From: Euptelea pleiosperma
Lineage: Eukaryota > Streptophyta > Magnoliopsida > Ranunculales > Eupteleaceae
Length of the DNA stretch: 64,000 nucleotides
Assembly: GCA_035048495.1 (NCBI GenBank)
Contig: CM068541.1
Location: forward strand, 14,143,929 to 14,207,928
Direction: 5' to 3'
Below are positions 21,177 through 31,528 of the stretch, piece after piece (within the stretch, counting starts at the first letter, position 1; the number at the start of each line of letters is the position of its first letter). The notes under the pieces are model-generated. The model was not told the DNA's origin. It searched no databases and saw only the letters and a program-made list of their open reading frames with translations. A program made the position numbers and the translations under genes.

Positions 21177-23509
21177 CAGGGTTTTAGTACCCGGAAACTC
21201 GACTCGACTTGGGAGTTGACTCGAGCGAGTCAGTAAGTATATTATTTATATATACTAGTGGGTGGCCCGTGCCCACGTCACTCCCCCACAGAGCATTTGC
21301 CAAAATCGGGTGCGAGTTGACTGAGATCCACCGTCCAATTAGGAGATAAGATCTTGGCCATCCATTATATGAAGCCTATAAGAGGGGGAGACAACTGAGC
21401 TCCCTTGTTATATAGTAGCTGGCCTATGCCAACGGCACTTTTTGACAAAGTGTTTGTCAAAATTGGGTGTGAGTAGCTGAGATCCACCGTCCAGTTGAGG
21501 GATAAGATCTCGGCCCTTCTTTATGAAGCCTATAAGAGGGGGAGACAACTTCTCTGTTTTGTTATATAGATTTGGGTAGAGTGCTTTTTTACCCAGACTT
21601 TGCAATTCCATGGCTATAAAAATTACAAATTAAAATAAAACATTTTAAAATCAGAGATTTAATGTAAAGTTATGGAATGTATTGTAAAATAAAATAAAAT
21701 AAAAATTAGTTTAAGAACATAGACATTGGGATAAAAAAAGAAGAGAAAAAGTATATATAATATGTATATTTGGATCATAGTACCCTCATTTATTTGAAAC
21801 TAGTAAATGGCCCGTGCCAACGGCACGCTCCGACAAAAGCGTTGCAAAAATTGGGTGCCTTAGACACTCAAACGGTATAGCAGACTGGGCGTTACCGTTT
21901 TTTCCATTATAGTGGCTGTTATAACGATTGTAACGCACAGAGGGAGAAATGGGAAAATAACAAAAAATAACGGTGTTGAAATTCAAATTTTAAATAAATT
22001 GAGTTCAAATGAGGCGGATTGAGTGGCTGAAATCTAACCATCCACATTAGATCAATGGATTTGATCTCAACCACTCTTTATCTAACCGTCCACATTAGAT
22101 GGATGGATAATAAAAGAGAATACAACTGAGTTGTCTTGTTATATGCGTGGGTGGCATGTACCTGCGGCACTCTCCGACAAAGTGTTTGTCAAAATTGTGT
22201 GGGAGTTAATCTCAGCCATTGATATGAATCATAGTGGATCTCAGCCACTCATTATTGAAGCCATATAAGATAAGAGGGCGTATAGACAACCACTGTTACT
22301 TGTTATCTAGATAGTGGGTGGCCCGTGCCCACGGCACTCTCCAACAAAGCGTTTGCCAAAATCGGGTGTGAGTAGCTGAGATCCACCGTCTATTTTGGAG
22401 ATAAGATCTCGGCCCTTCTTTGTTGACACAGATAAGAGGGGGTATAAGTGGGGAGACAACTTCCCTGTTTTGTTATATAGACTAGTGGGTGCCCCGTGCC
22501 ATCGACACTCCTTGACAAAGAATTTGCCAAAATCAGGTGAGTGGCGGAGATCCACCGTCCATTTGGGGGAGGATTAGATCTCGGCCCTTCTTTGTTGGTG
22601 CTTATAAGAGGAGGTATAAGTAGGGAGACAACTAAATTATTTTGTTATATAGAATAGTAAATGGGCCCGTGCCTACGGTACTCGATCTCCGACAAAAGCG
22701 TTTGCAAAAATTGGGTGCCTTCGGCACTCAAACGGTATAACGGACTGAGGCGTTACCATTTTTTACATTATAACGGCTGTTATAACGGATTGTAACGCAT
22801 AGAGGGGGAAATGGGAAAATAACAGAAATAACAAAAAATAATGGTGTTGAAATTCAAATTTTGAATAAATTGAAGTCAAATGAGGCGGATTGAGTGGCTG
22901 AAATCTAACCGTCCACATTAGATCGATGGATTTGATCTCAACCAATCTTTATCTAACCGTCCACATTAGATGGATGAATAAGATAAGAGAATACAACTGA
23001 GTTGTCTTGTTATATGCGTGGGTGGCCCCTGCCCGCAGCACTTTTCGACAAAGTGTTTGTCAAAATCGTGTGAGAATTAATCTTAGCCATCGATATGAAG
23101 CATTATGGATCTCAGCCACTCATTGTTGAAGCCATATAAGATAAGAGGGGGTATAAGAAAATCACAGTCATCACTTGTTATATTTATTATGGGTGGCCCG
23201 TGCCCTCGGCACTCCGTCAAAGCATTTGCCAAAATCAAGTGTGAGTGGCTGAGATCCACCATCATTTGGGGGAAAAGATCTTGGCCATCTTTTGTCAAAA
23301 TAGATAAGAGGGGGTATAAGTGGGGAGACAACTTCCCTGTTCTGTTATATAGATAGATGTTTTAACTTGCAAGTTGATTCGACCCAATTGACTCTGTCGA
23401 GTTTTCAAGTCGACTCGACAAGTAGCCTGAGTCAACACAAATGAAGTGAAGTCGATCAATTCGACTCAGCCAATTTTTTAGCCAACTCGATGAGTTCTAT
23501 AAAACCTTG
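21177..23509. mobile_element. hAT-type MITE split by a Helitron array
   Basis: The left end is CAGGGTTTTAGTACCC followed by cgactcgactt. The right end is ctataaaaccttg, with the inverted form CAAGGTTTTATAG. The flanks gttaccaat (21,168-21,176) and gttacaat (23,510-23,517) look like an 8-bp target duplication with one indel. The two halves (about 80 and 155 bp) share TCGACTCG-rich text and are separated by the array at 21,255-23,353. Confidence 0.65.
21255..23353 (-). mobile_element. Tandem array of nine mini-Helitron units
   Basis: On the minus strand each intact unit begins TCTATATAACAAAACAGGG and ends with the hairpin GTGCC-GTT-GGCAC, then GGGCCACCCACTAG. That is the 5'-TC, subterminal hairpin and CTAG-3' layout of Helitrons. 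On the plus strand, units start near 21,255, 21,416, 21,804, 22,147, 22,316, 22,484, 22,654, 23,018 and 23,190. At 22,483/22,484 one unit's TC end abuts the next unit's CTAG end directly (tatataga|ctagtggg). The short type is about 165 bp. The units at 21,804 and 22,654 are about 340-360 bp and carry extra ttataacgg-type text. Units 3-5 and 7-9 form a higher-order repeat. A non-unit spacer occupies 21,572-21,803. There is no Rep/helicase gene, so all are non-autonomous. Confidence 0.8.
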
Positions 23510-23722
23510 GTTACAATGCTTTCCATTAGTAAATATAATGAAAATGCCCTATTTTGTTTTTTTTTTTTTCCGTTAGTGGGCAGAAATTTTTTCCATAGCA
23601 ATACAAAAATGCAAACAATGACACTCCAAGAGGTACTTCCCTTAGATCCATAAAGACAAAGGGATAAGTATTAGGCTACTTACAACTCTTCAACACCTTT
23701 ACCTTAATCAACTCGATCAGAG

Positions 23723-24089
23723 CTTTTGTGACCCGCTCCCATTATAGGACACAATATGAGCCACGTGCATGGTACACTCTTAGAGGACTCTGACCGTATG
23801 GATGTTTGGCCAATTCCCTAGGTGGACCTACAAACCAAAAATCAGCCTGATTAGTGATTTCTAGGCGTTGAATTGGACTTAATTAATTTTATGGGTTGAT
23901 CTCAATTGTGGCAATTTGAGCAGTATTTGAGGTACAAATATCCAAAGGTATGAAATTACGTACTAATCAAGCTGATTTTTGGTTTGTAGGTCCACCTAGG
24001 GATTGGCCAAACATCAATATGGTCAGAGCCCTCTAAGAGTGTGCCACGTGGCTCTTATTGTGTCCTGTAACGGGAGCCGGTCACAAAAG
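23723..24089. mobile_element. Foldback MITE with arms of about 150 bp
   Basis: The left arm CTTTTGTGACCCGCTCCC...ATAGGACACAAT is matched in inverse by the right arm ending attgtgtcct...gggagccggtcacaaaag. The arms include ggatgtttggcc, ctaggtggacctacaaacc and aaaaatcagcctgatt, a signature found again at 50.2, 55.5-56.2 and 56.4 kb. A clear target duplication was not seen. Non-coding. Confidence 0.75.
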
Positions 24090-24271
24090 GCCAAAAAAAC
24101 TTGTATATTTATCTAATTAAATAATTATTAATTAAAGTGTCGAACAAAATAATAGTACAATATGGTGTGTAAAATCTGTATTAAGACGTAAATCTTCAAA
24201 TATAAGAAATTCACAATTATTTGTTTCAATTTCCATGTTGTTCACTTATTTTATCTTGAAAATCATCCATA

Positions 24272-24280
24272 ATATATATA

Positions 24281-24312
<32 letters not shown>
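24272..24312. repeat. TA microsatellite
   Basis: Nearly perfect (TA)n interrupted once by 'tc'. Confidence 0.9.
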
Positions 24313-24315
<3 letters not shown>

Positions 24316-24459
24316 AGACTGGTTTAGAAGTTGAAGAATTATGGACCGTCTATTTTACCGTTAACTTGAAGACTACACTTGATGGGGTTAGAAATTTCAG
24401 AATGAGCTGATTTTTGTAGGAGTGATCTATATTGTGAGGAGCTCATCCTCACCCATAAA

Positions 24460-25038
24460 CAAAAGTCATTGATTCATCGTCCATGTCGGTACGCCAAAAT
24501 TGTTGTAAAAAATATTGTCAAAATTATTGTCCCCCGATCGTGTGGATCAAGATCGGGGGACAACAATTTGAGGAAAACCTTTAGATGCAGAGGACTTTGG
24601 ATGCAGTCGATGCAGATGGATCTCTTGGCCCCTATATGGCTCACTTGTTTTGGCCCACTAACCGCATGGATGTTTACCCCACCCCTTGATGATATGCATA
24701 CCAAAAATCATCTTGGTTGATAATTTATAGCCGTTGGATTAAGTGCCCAAAAATATTCAAAAAACATACTTGAATCCAATGGCTACAATCAATCCTAAAA
24801 AAGTGATATAATCTATGGCTAGAGAAAATCAATGAGGATGATTTTTGGTATACATATCAACCAAGGGGTGGGGTAAACATCCATGCGGTTAGGGGCCCCC
24901 AAAAATAAGCTATGTAGGGCCACAAGACCCGTCTGCATCGACTGCATCCAAAGTCTCTGCGTCTAAAGTTTTTCCCAAATTTAATTGACAACAGTTTTGA
25001 CATACCATGTAGAAGATGAATCAATGGCTGATTTTTGA
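24460..25038. mobile_element. Foldback MITE with arms of about 250 bp
   Basis: The left arm (aaaagtcattgattcatcg..., aggactttggatgcagtcga, ccgcatggatgtttacccc, gcataccaaaaatcatc) is repeated in inverse on the right (gatgatttttggtatacata, ggggtaaacatccatgcgg, tcgactgcatccaaagtc, gaagatgaatcaatgg). The arms meet around 24,740-24,830. Within the left arm a separate 12-nt hairpin, cccccgatcgtg...gatcgggggac, lies at 24,531-24,560. It is related in text to the 23,723 element but is a different subfamily. Confidence 0.75.
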
Positions 25039-25674
25039 AAAGTCAAGTTGACTGGACTGAGTTTCGAGTTGAGTCATGAGTCGTGAGTATGAAAACCGTG
25101 AGTCAAACAATATAATACATAAACAAAGAGCTTATAGTAACACTTTCTCCATTATTGAGCGAAAAGCTCGTGACCCCATAAAAAAACTCCGTTCTGCATT
25201 AATTGTACTAGGTTCTAATCATGGTTTAATAAACGGCCGTTGTAATGAAAATAACAGCCGTTACAACGGATTCGGACCTTCCCCATTACGTTATGTACTG
25301 TTAACTCAAAAAATAACAGCCGCTATTTTTCGACATGTCTACAAAGGCAGGCTCGAGAACTGGAATATAAACGACTTCGCAGTGAGAAAAAAGAAAAGTA
25401 CGAGATTTGAGTGTCTACCTTCATGTACGGGCAACAGCAAGCTCCCAGTATTAACGGCAGCGTGAGAGTGCAATGCCAGGAGATGCAAAAGGAAAAAACA
25501 AAATAAACCCATTTTTCTCCAACCAAACTCCCCAACCCTTCGTTCGAAAAAAAATGAGTAGAAATGACAACGATAAGAACTAAATAGGGGAAACCATCCC
25601 AGTGGAGAGGGTAGCACTAATGGGTAATGGGAATGAAATTATTGGTCCCAGTGGAGAAAAGCTATGATGTCCAC
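25039..25674. other. Mixed repeat debris, no gene recognised
   Basis: It contains short TTGACTGGACTGAG/GAGTCATGAGTCG text similar to the TCGACTCG MITEs, and the palindromic aacggccgttgtaatg...cagccgttacaacgg at 25,231-25,270, which resembles the ttataacgg blocks of the longer Helitron units. The open frames at 25,076-25,617 overlap each other on both strands and match nothing I know. Confidence 0.4.
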
Positions 25675-25905
25675 CTCTGAATATCAAGTGCTGATTCCAC
25701 CGTAGAATGCAGAGTCCACCCCTTGGTGGATCCATACCCCAAAAATCAGTCTGATTGGTGTTGTTTTGAGTACCTCAAAATGCTCGAATCAACGGCTAAA
25801 AATAACCCATGAGAAAAGCTTAATTTACTGGCCATAAATCACCAATCATGTTATTGTTTTGGTCCATTAAGAGTCGACCAAACGTTCATGGTACGTGGGA
25901 AGTTC
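25675..25905. mobile_element. Decayed foldback MITE
   Basis: It keeps the family signature (gtggatccataccccaaaaatcagtctgatt on the left, caatcatg...ggtcca...gaccaaacgttcatgg inverted on the right) around a short spacer. It is more diverged than the copy at 23,723. Confidence 0.45.
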
Positions 25906-27796
25906 CTTACTCAACGTCTCCTTCATCTATATCAATTTGAGAAATATTTTAATTTGCTTTGCTGACTAGCGCCTCTGTTCATGTGCGTGCATACTTCAAC
26001 TTTTTTTTTTATCTAAAAACCAGGGCATAATGTTGGAGTTTGTTTAAACATCAACCTCCCACTTCTTACAACTTTCGTAAATTTCTTCTAAGTATAATGA
26101 GGTTCACCCATTTCAACCGACCCCTTAGGCCATAAGGTTTCTCTCTTGTAGTGCGCATGATAAGAGAAAAAAGAAAAAAATGATGACAAACGATCGATGT
26201 CAATATATACCTCCCAAATTCTCTTGTAAAAGCTCAATCCGCACTCTTTTAGTGCGCATGATAAGAGAAAAAAAAATGTTATTGTAGATATTGCAAATCA
26301 ACTTCTTATAAACTATGTGAAGTTGCTAGGAATTTGAGGCTGCATACATGATTAGAAATTAAAACTTATTTTCATTATTAATTATAGAGATTTTTGGCTT
26401 TTCCTTCTCACTTTATTGATGCAATTTACATGTCACCCGATGTATTTTATATATTGGACATCCCAAAAGTATTTTAATGGTCCCCCTTTTTTTCTTGAAA
26501 AAAAAATATCTTCACAACCTCGTCCATTTTGTTTTTCCAGACGACCAGAGTTGTCTCTCTTGAACCGTCCATTCCCGAACCGCAATTACAGTAGACTACT
26601 ATACCTCCTCCTAGTGTTGTTGGTCCAAGAAGCATCTTTTTTTATCCCACTGCAATAAACGTTAATAGAATACTGGGCAAAGTTTCAAGAGAAGCTGTCT
26701 ACTCGATCGATGGCATCGATAGTTAGCGACATTCAACCGGATTAACGAAAAATGTAATTGTCTTTCAAAAAAAAATTTGTGGACCTATTTAATTAATGGA
26801 AATAAAAGAAAATAATACATAGAGAACAAAAATGGCCCGATGAACCTCTTCATTGAGAGATGAAAAAAATAGAGGGCCGTGCTTGAGGAGCGATAACTGT
26901 TGAGAAGAAAAAATGGAACAAGAAGAAGACCTCTGCTGAGAAGAAAAAGAAAATAAAGAGTAAGATAGAAATCCAAATTAAAAAAAGAAAACAGTGGGCC
27001 ATGAATTGAGGAGCATATCTACTGAGAAGAATAATAAAAAAAAACAGAAAAAGCTATCTACTGAGAAGAGAAATACCTACAGAAAGGAAAAAAAAAACTT
27101 AAGGAGAAGAAGATAGTAAGAAGAAAAAAATAGGCCGGATGGTCTACTGAGGTTATTATCGTTAATACCAAAATCGTCTATGGTCAATGATGTTGACCAT
27201 GGTCAAAGGATGAGATGCAAATATATGAAAAACAATGGGTGATATTCAAATTGCATCAATTAAAGAGGACATGCCAAAATATCCCTTGATTATATTGTTC
27301 TTCTTTTAAGTGCTATTAATAAATGGCATTGCACTTATTCTACACACAAATGATGTAGGTGCAAATCATCTAAGTGCAAGCATTGCACTTATTCTACACA
27401 CAAATGATGTAAGTACAACTGGTGTTAGTGCTGTGGGTGCAATCAAACAATGTTCCCCTCTTGCTACAGTACTGTTGAGGCTTACCTCTTACATGGGAAA
27501 GTTGGTCGCAGGGCTCAATCCCATGTCAAGGCAGATGGCCCTAGCTAGTTATGTAGTGTTTCTGGCTAGATACCCCCATTGCCAGTGGGCTAACCAGTTG
27601 GAAAAAGATCCACATCAATGGAATGAGATGCACAAGTTTTTTGATTTAAGAACTTTGCATGGAAGTTTGTAAAATTGGTTTCTTCCCTAGCGGATCTAAA
27701 TGGGGTAGGGTACGTCGCTTGGTGTGATGATTTTAGAAACAGGGTTATAAATTTGGTACTATTGGTTTTATTCTTTTAATCACGTGGGAAAGGATC
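25906..27796. other. Low-complexity DNA, no gene recognised
   Basis: A roughly 30-bp direct repeat (tagtgcgcatgataagagaa) lies at about 26,149 and 26,250. Purine-rich gagaagaaaa text with 'ctactgagaagaa' repeats covers 26,790-27,140. The frame at 27,310-27,672 (120 codons) contains a duplicated 32-bp segment (27,326-27,357 and 27,380-27,411, period 54) and no recognisable domain, so I do not call it a gene. Confidence 0.4.
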
Positions 27797-28080
27797 ATGG
27801 TTTAAAATTTCAGAATGTTTTGTAATGTTTCGTATGTTTCATTTTGTTTCGTAAGAAAATCAAAACGAAACATTGAATGTTTTGTAAATTTCGTTTCATT
27901 TCAATTTGTTTCGTCGAGACAATCCGATACAATCCAGAAAAATAAAAATAAAATTAAAATATGATTTCATGATTTTGAAAATATTTCAAAATGTTTGGAG
28001 AATGTTTCGTAATGTTTCAGAAATTTTATTTTTTTACTATTTCTTCAATATTTCGTGAATGTTTTGTTTTGTTTCGGAGT
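27797..28080. repeat. Degenerate TTTCG-rich repeat, possible MITE
   Basis: Many variants of gaatgttttgtaatgtttcg recur, beginning at catggtttaaaatttcag. The start resembles the CATGGTTTTAAA end of the hAT MITE at 34,212. A matching right end and target duplication were not found. Confidence 0.4.
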
Positions 28081-28521
28081 TTGTCTCATTTTTCACTTGA
28101 CTGAGACATTCCTCCGAAATATATATAATATATATATATAAACACAAAACTAATACAGGATGTAAGCAAACGATTACCGCAAAAGAATGTTAAATAAATT
28201 AAAATATTTTAAAAGACAAAAATGCCCTTACGTTTGATTTACTTGGTTTAAGGACCTTTAGTGTGGTATCCTAAAACTAGGGTTTAATGGATAAATTTAG
28301 ATCGCTTGGTAGGCTTCCTTAGCCTGCAAGGGTCTTATTAAAAAAACACACTAGACCTTTAGTGGTGTCAAGAGATATCTTGTCCCTTTTTCCATAGATG
28401 TCCTTGTAAAATTTAATAAAGTCTATCCATTTTTTAGATCTTTTTTGTCTTTTTTTTACTTGTACAAATCATTACAAAGTTTTTAAATTTGGTCGGGATA
28501 AGGGGACTTGCCTTTTTTGTA

Positions 28522-28614
28522 GTCGTCTTTCACTCTCGGCCATGGATTTCTTGAATCCAACTATGGTTGTTGGATTCTCAAAATCCACGACCGAGAGCAC
28601 AACTGAAAAGACGA
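28522..28614. repeat. Short inverted repeat (hairpin)
   Basis: The left arm gtcgtctttcactctcggcc (28,522-28,561) pairs with the right arm ending accgagagcac...aaaagacga (28,569-28,614) around a loop of about 7 nt. The arms are 40 and 46 nt with a small bulge. The stem includes ggatttcttgaatccaac against gttggattct, itself partly palindromic. Confidence 0.75.
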
Positions 28615-29914
28615 GTCTCTCAAGCCTAGTCCTTCTAAATTACTCACTGAGTTGATAGATTATATTAAAATTGCCCCTCCAATTTAAAATACAAAACTTC
28701 CAAAATTTCCCCTTGGGTTGTCAAATTTCCAAAATTGCCCCTCTATATGAATTGTTCTAAATTTCCCTTTGAGTTTCGAACTTTCCTATCTAGTCACTTT
28801 TTTTCCTTCTAAAGATTCCCCTATAATATCAAATACATGTTGAATATAAACAGGAGCAATTGGTCAGCATAGGACTTATGAACTTTCTTTTATGTTCCTC
28901 CTTAATTACATATGTGTGGCGCGCGTTCCTTTAGTAGTTCAAAATAACTAATAAGAACCCACCTTGCTTTATGTATATTTATAGATACTAGGGTAATGGT
29001 AGAATTGATGCCCATTAGGGACTTCAGTACTAACCTTCGTATGACATTTCCACCTAACCCAATATAATAATAGATAATTTTTTTAAACTGCAAGGATAGT
29101 TTAAGCATTTCACAATGGTTGGAGAAATAGGAAAAGAAATTTGAAAGAATATTGGGCAACCGTTTTAAAATATTTTCTCACTTACTTTCTTTGACTACTG
29201 CGAAGTGACAAAAACAAACCCTCTTTTAAGTGTTCGTGAAGAAAGTAATTATAACATCTTTTCGATTATGGCAGAAACATTTTTTTGGCTCAAAAATGAC
29301 TTTTTCAAAAATAATTTCTAGCACAAACATTACAAAACAATTAAAACAATGATTACTAAAAAAACATTCAAATGGTATAAACTTTTAAGCATCAGATACT
29401 CTTTTACCAAAAATGGTTGGTTTTATAATTAGGTAGCCCCAAGAGTGGTCATGTTCTACTAAAGTAGTAGGCCTTGCATGGGTCCTAAGGCTGTGTTTAG
29501 TTCGTCTCATTTTTTGAGAAAAAATAATTTGGAAAAATATTTTCTTATTGTTCGAGCTGGGCTCATAGAAAACCATCTTCTTAAACCCTTCAATGTTAAG
29601 GAAAATGACTTCCTCTTTTTTATAATTGAAATTGATTTTCCAATGCCAAAAAGGATTGAGGGTTTCATGTTCAAGGACCCTGCAAGGTCTTATTATTGAT
29701 TTGTGTCTTGAGGTTTTTTTCGGCTGAGATGTGCATATGATGACTGAAGGAATGAGTGCTAACCTAGTTGGGATACATTCTTTCTTAGTGATGCACTTCC
29801 TCCCCTTTCATGTCTTGTATAATTTTCTATCAATATAATTTTTTACTAATTAACGAAAAAAGAGGTTTACATGTTCGTAATCATCTACAAAATCTTGCAA
29901 AACCCACTTCACGG
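28615..29914. other. No gene recognised
   Basis: Contains 'ccaagagtggtcatgtt...aaagtagtaggcc' at about 29,440-29,475, a motif also repeated at 47.2-47.4 kb, and a 'ggctgtgtttagttcg' near 29,490 of the type found at DNA transposon edges. The overlapping frames at 29,385-29,699 on both strands match nothing known to me. Confidence 0.4.
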
Positions 29915-31523
29915 TGAAATTTCACTAGTCCGTTCTCTTTAATCTAATATACCTAGAAGGGGGAGGGGGGGTTGATTAGGTATTTAAAATTAATTATACC
30001 TACACAGTTTTACTGGTCTATGGTAGGAGAACAAAATCGCATGCTTTGGTTGTTAAAAGATTATCACAACCGACTCAAATCGAATATATCTCGTGGTATA
30101 TTTTTTTTCGTCGTTTGATCTAATTAAGATAGATTGCAGAATATAAACAAACAATCATATAAGATAAGAGATTTTTAGGTGAAAACCTTAGCCAAGAAAA
30201 ACCACGGGACCACGTCTAGACAGAAAGTATCACTAACTGAAAAGTTAAACGAAACAAAGATTACCTACGCAGCACCCGTTGCAAATACAGCTTCCAACCT
30301 TAGCCAAGGCCTACTGCTGATACGTCCACGTCCTCTGAATCAATGCTACGAATCCATATGCACCCTTCCAGCCAAGAAGCCTTGTCCGCTTGTTCAGTTT
30401 GGTACACCCCAAATCTACCGTCAATCAACTCCTCCGATCTTAATTCTCAACACTCCCACCTTTGCAGAAGGTGAAGGATTCAGTACACCCTAAACCCTAA
30501 GTTGCTCAAATGGTGTTGAGTCACATTGGTACACTCAGGCTACTAGGTCAAATATAAAAGTGGAAGACCTAAGCTGAGGAAGAGATCAAGCACTTGGCTT
30601 TGATCAAGAAAAGAACAAGCTCACAAGATGTGAATGAGAAACAAGCTTATTGCTCTTCGAATGGACACTTTAGTAAGTAAAACATTTTCTTCTCTCTCTT
30701 GGAGATTGAGTCATTGTGTCTCTGTGTGTATTTAGAGAAAACATAGAAGGGTTGTATTTATAGAATTCCATGACCCTGAGTCGTGCAGAACGTGGGATAA
30801 TAGAATCAAGAATTTCGGATCTGATAAGGACTTATTCTGTGCATGGTCCAATCGATTGTACTCTAGGTTCAATCGATTGGTGATATGTGTCCAATCGATT
30901 GGGCTCAATAAGATTTCTGTTCCGAAGGCTCCAATCGATTACACAAAGTTTCCAATTGATTTGACTCAGAAAAGTTTCTGTCCTGAAGACTCCAATCGAT
31001 TACACAGAGTCTTCAATCGATTTGACTTAAATAAGTTTCTGTCCCGTAGACTCCAATTGATTTCACAGAGTCTCCAATCGATTGGGCTGAAATAAGTTTC
31101 TGCCTCGTAGCTACCAATCGATTACACAGAGTCCTCCAATCGATTGGGCAATATCCAATTGATTAGGGATAAGTGTCCAATCGATTGGACTATCCCAATA
31201 GTCAATATATTTGACTCAGACTCGGGTCAGTCAAATGACTAGGTTTGACCATTATATTTTATCCATTTTAACCAATTCCTATGGTCACTAAGTCACTTAC
31301 CTTCCTAATAGAGTGTACACGTGACAAATTGACAGTTACTCAGATAACTCCTGTCGTCAACCGTCTGATTCTTGCTATCTCTGTCTTCTAGTCTTCAAGT
31401 AGTCGGTGAAGTATGCGTACCACGACACCTCCACACTATACTAGTGCTCGTAGGAATGGTTACAAGAATATTTTTATGTTAAACAGAATCTTTACCAAAT
31501 TGAATATGAAAATATTCCTTACA
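29915..31523 (-). mobile_element. Solo LTR with intact 5-bp target duplication
   Basis: On the minus strand it begins TGTAAGGAATATTTTCATAT and ends GTGAAATTTCA. The target duplication CACGG is perfect on both sides (29,910-29,914 and 31,524-31,528). The start resembles that of the LTR at 6,344 (TGTAAAGAATG), and both carry CCAATCGATTGG arrays, so they are probably related copia families. A TATA box CTATAAATAC (minus) lies at 30,754-30,763, and a C-rich block near 29,957-29,970 precedes the end. There is no internal region, hence a solo LTR. Confidence 0.9.
30848..31190 (-). repeat. Array of CCAATCGATTGG-type palindromes in the solo LTR
   Basis: Thirteen variants of the 12-bp palindrome CCAATCGATTGG occur in about 340 bp. 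Part of the array is organised as units of roughly 65-70 bp (ctccaatcgattacacagag ... aagtttctgtcc). In the LTR's own orientation the array lies roughly 90-430 bp upstream of the TATA box. Confidence 0.85.
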
Positions 31524-31528
31524 CACGG

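Noticed and set aside
21255..23353. The array as a simple satellite or TIR-MITE cluster
   Set aside because: Unit ends show the Helitron TC start, GTGCC/GGCAC hairpin and CTAG end. No target duplications flank the units.
27310..27672. 120-codon ORF as a gene
   Set aside because: Its first half is a duplicated 32-bp segment and no domain or splice context supports coding.
30848..31190. Regularly spaced repeats as a CRISPR array
   Set aside because: Plant nuclear context, variable unit length, palindromic words inside an LTR and no cas genes.
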